A stretch of 64,000 nt of DNA from Luteolibacter algae (GTDB lineage: Bacteria > Verrucomicrobiota > Verrucomicrobiia > Verrucomicrobiales > Akkermansiaceae). Below, piece by piece: positions 62,363 to 64,000 of the stretch. Below the pieces are notes generated by a model. The model saw only the letters and a program-made list of their open reading frames with translations, did no database searches and had not been told where the DNA came from. The stretch covers positions 186,001 to 250,000 of the forward strand of contig NZ_JBHUIT010000034.1 of the NCBI RefSeq assembly GCF_042683045.1, in the 5' to 3' direction. Position 1 is the first letter of the stretch. Each line of letters opens with the position of its first letter. Position numbers and translations under genes: made by a program.

Positions 62363-62989
62363 CTATTTGGATACCTCACCCAGCCCCCGGTTGTAAGCAT
62401 CAAGTGCTTGTTGAAATTCTCCAGGCAGGTTTTTGCCGGCGATACCAGCCGCCTTGGGGATCCGGCGCTCGACACTATGGCCATTGGAATCGCCAGCCGC
62501 CGCACTATTTTCCGCATCGGAATCTCCGTTTTGGCCCTGCCCTGGTTGGGCGCCTGCATTCGCGTTTTTGCCCCTTTCATTGGCGCCGGGTTCCTTGCCC
62601 ATCATTCGCTCCATCATATCCATCATTGCGCTTCCGGCATCTCCTCCACCTTGTTGATCCTGCTTTGCTTTGGCTGCCTGATGGATTTTCTCGATGATTT
62701 CCGTTTGGGCCGCGATGGTTTTGCCGCCCGTGTCCAAGTCCGCCAGATAGTCGGTAGTTTCATCCATGATACCTTCAACGGTGGAAAGTAGTTCAATCAC
62801 CTCGGATACAGTTTGCTCAATGACGAGTTGCTGGACGTCCGCAGAAAGCTCATCCTGCTCATCGGCCAAACGCTCCGATCCTTCGGCGTGCCGCTCCAGT
62901 ATCGACTTCTCAGGGGAAATTTCTTCGGCAGCCGCTATGGAGAGCAATTGGGCTGCAGCTAGCAGAGCTATGGGATAAAGGAGCCTCAT
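62363..62989 (-). CDS. Secreted helical protein with low-complexity Gly/Asn/Gln centre
   Basis: 208 residues, family not recognised. Signal peptide (residues 1-21, ending AAA), then acidic helices with VIELLSTVEGIMDETTDYLADLD, a Gly/Asn/Gln-rich stretch (about residues 125-165), and a last helix LPGEFQQALDAYNRGLGEVSK. The start overlaps the stop of the coiled-coil gene by 4 nt. Helix-then-low-complexity plans like this often occur in proteins acting with larger scaffolds; no specific role can be read. Confidence 0.7.
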   Translation of the reverse strand: MRLLYPIALLAAAQLLSIAAAEEISPEKSILERHAEGSERLADEQDELSADVQQLVIEQTVSEVIELLSTVEGIMDETTDYLADLDTGGKTIAAQTEIIEKIHQAAKAKQDQQGGGDAGSAMMDMMERMMGKEPGANERGKNANAGAQPGQGQNGDSDAENSAAAGDSNGHSVERRIPKAAGIAGKNLPGEFQQALDAYNRGLGEVSK

Positions 62990-64000
62990 TTGGTCAATTG
63001 TGCGGAATTACGTGCGTCGCGTTTCAGCTGTTCCAGAACCCTCGTCCGGGCTCTGACATCCTGCTGCTTCTGGATCATTTTCATGACTCTGAGCATAAAT
63101 TCAAAATCTTCATCCTCAGGATCTGCGGCACTACCTCCACCTCCACCGGACCCGTTGTTCTTGTTCATCTCATCGGCCAGAATGGCAGCCCACCCGGACA
63201 ATTTCTCAGCCCAATATTTGGCTTTTTCTGTCGCAGTATATGAATGATTCTTCTGAAGTTTTACACGGATATCTTCCAGACCGAGATCTATTTTGGTTTC
63301 CTGCATTTGATCCAGTATACCCTTGAAAACTTTGTCCCCTGTCCGGGCGTGATAGTGACCGAGATCCTCTTGGATCCATCTGATATCGGAAGCGGTTTGA
63401 ACTTGCTGACGGGTAGTGTCTGTCAGCTTCCGTTGGTCCGCCGGGTCAATCTGGCTCTCCCTCAGGCCAATAATATTCGGGAATGAGGCGATCAGCACGC
63501 CGGCAATGCTATTTTGTTCGGAGGCTGCCTTTTTCAGACGGCTTACAAACGTGCTGGCTTCAAAGCGCTTGTTTGCGTCATTGGCTTGCTCCAGAGCTTT
63601 TTTGATTTTCTCAACCACCTTCTTCTGCGCCTCGACAGCATCCTCCACATCGTCTTTGGACTTTTCAGGTGTATTGGAAAGCTCCTGAGCTTCCCGGAGC
63701 TTATCGCGCACCTCCGGCATATCCGCATCGGAGAGCTCCTGCATGGATTTCAGCGCCTCCGCCATCTTTTTAAGCGTTTCCTTGTCAATCTCCCCATTGC
63801 GGGTGGCACCTTTCATGATGTCCTCCATGCGTTCGGTGAGGTCTTTCATCCGCTGGGTGTTCTCACTTTCAGCCTGTTCCTGCACATCGAGCCGTTTTTG
63901 GTTTTCATCGGCTTGCAAATCTCCGGCATCCAAACGCTCGAGCCGCTGGTTCTCATCCAATAGATTCAGTTCCTTACGGGAAAGATCCTCCAACTCGCTA
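62986..64000 (-). CDS. Coiled-coil protein, N-terminus outside the window
   Basis: The frame is open to the right edge; at least 338 residues are present. Most is strongly charged coiled coil (TQRMKDLTERMEDIMKG, EAQKKVVEKIKKALEQAN), followed by helices with a Gly-rich patch (NNGSGGGGGS) and a basic C-terminus. It resembles the C-terminal region of large DUF4175-type proteins found beside MoxR/BatA-like genes in Bacteroidota and Planctomycetota, but that is only a resemblance. It is the most upstream gene of the visible operon. Confidence 0.7.
   Translation of the reverse strand, partial: SELEDLSRKELNLLDENQRLERLDAGDLQADENQKRLDVQEQAESENTQRMKDLTERMEDIMKGATRNGEIDKETLKKMAEALKSMQELSDADMPEVRDKLREAQELSNTPEKSKDDVEDAVEAQKKVVEKIKKALEQANDANKRFEASTFVSRLKKAASEQNSIAGVLIASFPNIIGLRESQIDPADQRKLTDTTRQQVQTASDIRWIQEDLGHYHARTGDKVFKGILDQMQETKIDLGLEDIRVKLQKNHSYTATEKAKYWAEKLSGWAAILADEMNKNNGSGGGGGSAADPEDEDFEFMLRVMKMIQKQQDVRARTRVLEQLKRDARNSAQLTK

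Noticed and set aside
1..64000. CRISPR arrays, insertion sequences, prophage or integron parts
   Set aside because: No regularly spaced direct repeats, transposase, integrase or phage structural genes were found on either strand.

Overview
The window most likely comes from a member of the Verrucomicrobiota (order Verrucomicrobiales or close), a Gram-negative heterotroph. No rRNA gene or other strong marker is present, so this rests on gene content: a DUF1501 protein, an EF-hand secreted protein, a GMC oxidoreductase paired with a gluconate-dehydrogenase-subunit-3-like protein, a BatA/VWA protein, a pseudopilin-like protein with a C-terminal DGHV motif, and LamG-like paralogues of unknown function. 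A run of N at 7011-7061 shows that the sequence is a scaffold with an unresolved gap. Most genes are ordinary chromosomal genes. I see no insertion sequence, prophage, integrase or CRISPR array.

Layout, left to right. 1-5.2 kb: end of a DUF1501 gene, then an FbpABC-like iron(III)/polyamine-type ABC importer (ATPase, membrane-anchored binding protein, fused permease). 5.4-7.0 kb: metF and an EF-hand protein. 7.1-13 kb: secDF-yajC-tgt and dnaJ-grpE. 13.1-18.9 kb: a glycerol regulon (glpF, glpK, glpD and an outer-membrane barrel protein) facing a DeoR/GlpR regulator, with inverted repeats between. 19-23.9 kb: NAD synthetase, a TPR/beta-helix membrane protein, a GAF protein and an ECF sigma factor. 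24-31.3 kb: a DUF1460 lipoprotein, an MDR oxidoreductase, a BatA-like VWA protein, and a probable metal-uptake operon (small protein, TonB receptor, HupE/UreJ-like permease) whose receptor carries an in-frame TGA. 31.6-37.6 kb: an S10 peptidase, a porin, a LysR regulator facing a NasS/NrtA-like protein, and a pseudopilin-like protein. 37.7-42 kb: initiator tRNA, a conserved hypothetical, NAD kinase, a two-domain LOG protein, a Fcy1-type cytosine deaminase and PdeM.

42-64 kb: GMC oxidoreductase with its small subunit, transketolase, a eukaryotic-type HisA overlapping a small cysteine-rich lipoprotein gene, a large TPR protein, an LptF/G-like permease with two extra N-terminal membrane segments, and then two long leftward operons. 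One runs FAH hydrolase, PqiA half, PqiA half, PqiB, PqiC, HIT, and probably makes a lipid-transport (MCE) bridge across the envelope. The other (57.2-64 kb, continuing past the edge) encodes a coiled-coil protein, a low-complexity helical protein, an alpha/alpha-toroid protein and three tandem secreted paralogues. Each paralogue has a LamG-like domain flanked on both sides by two short repeats with an NGD-type motif. This last operon is the best candidate for an undescribed system.

Many neighbouring genes overlap by 4 nt (ATGA), so translational coupling is common. Shine-Dalgarno sites are often weak, and several starts were therefore chosen by family alignment from memory. All family assignments come from reading the translated sequences; no database search was run.
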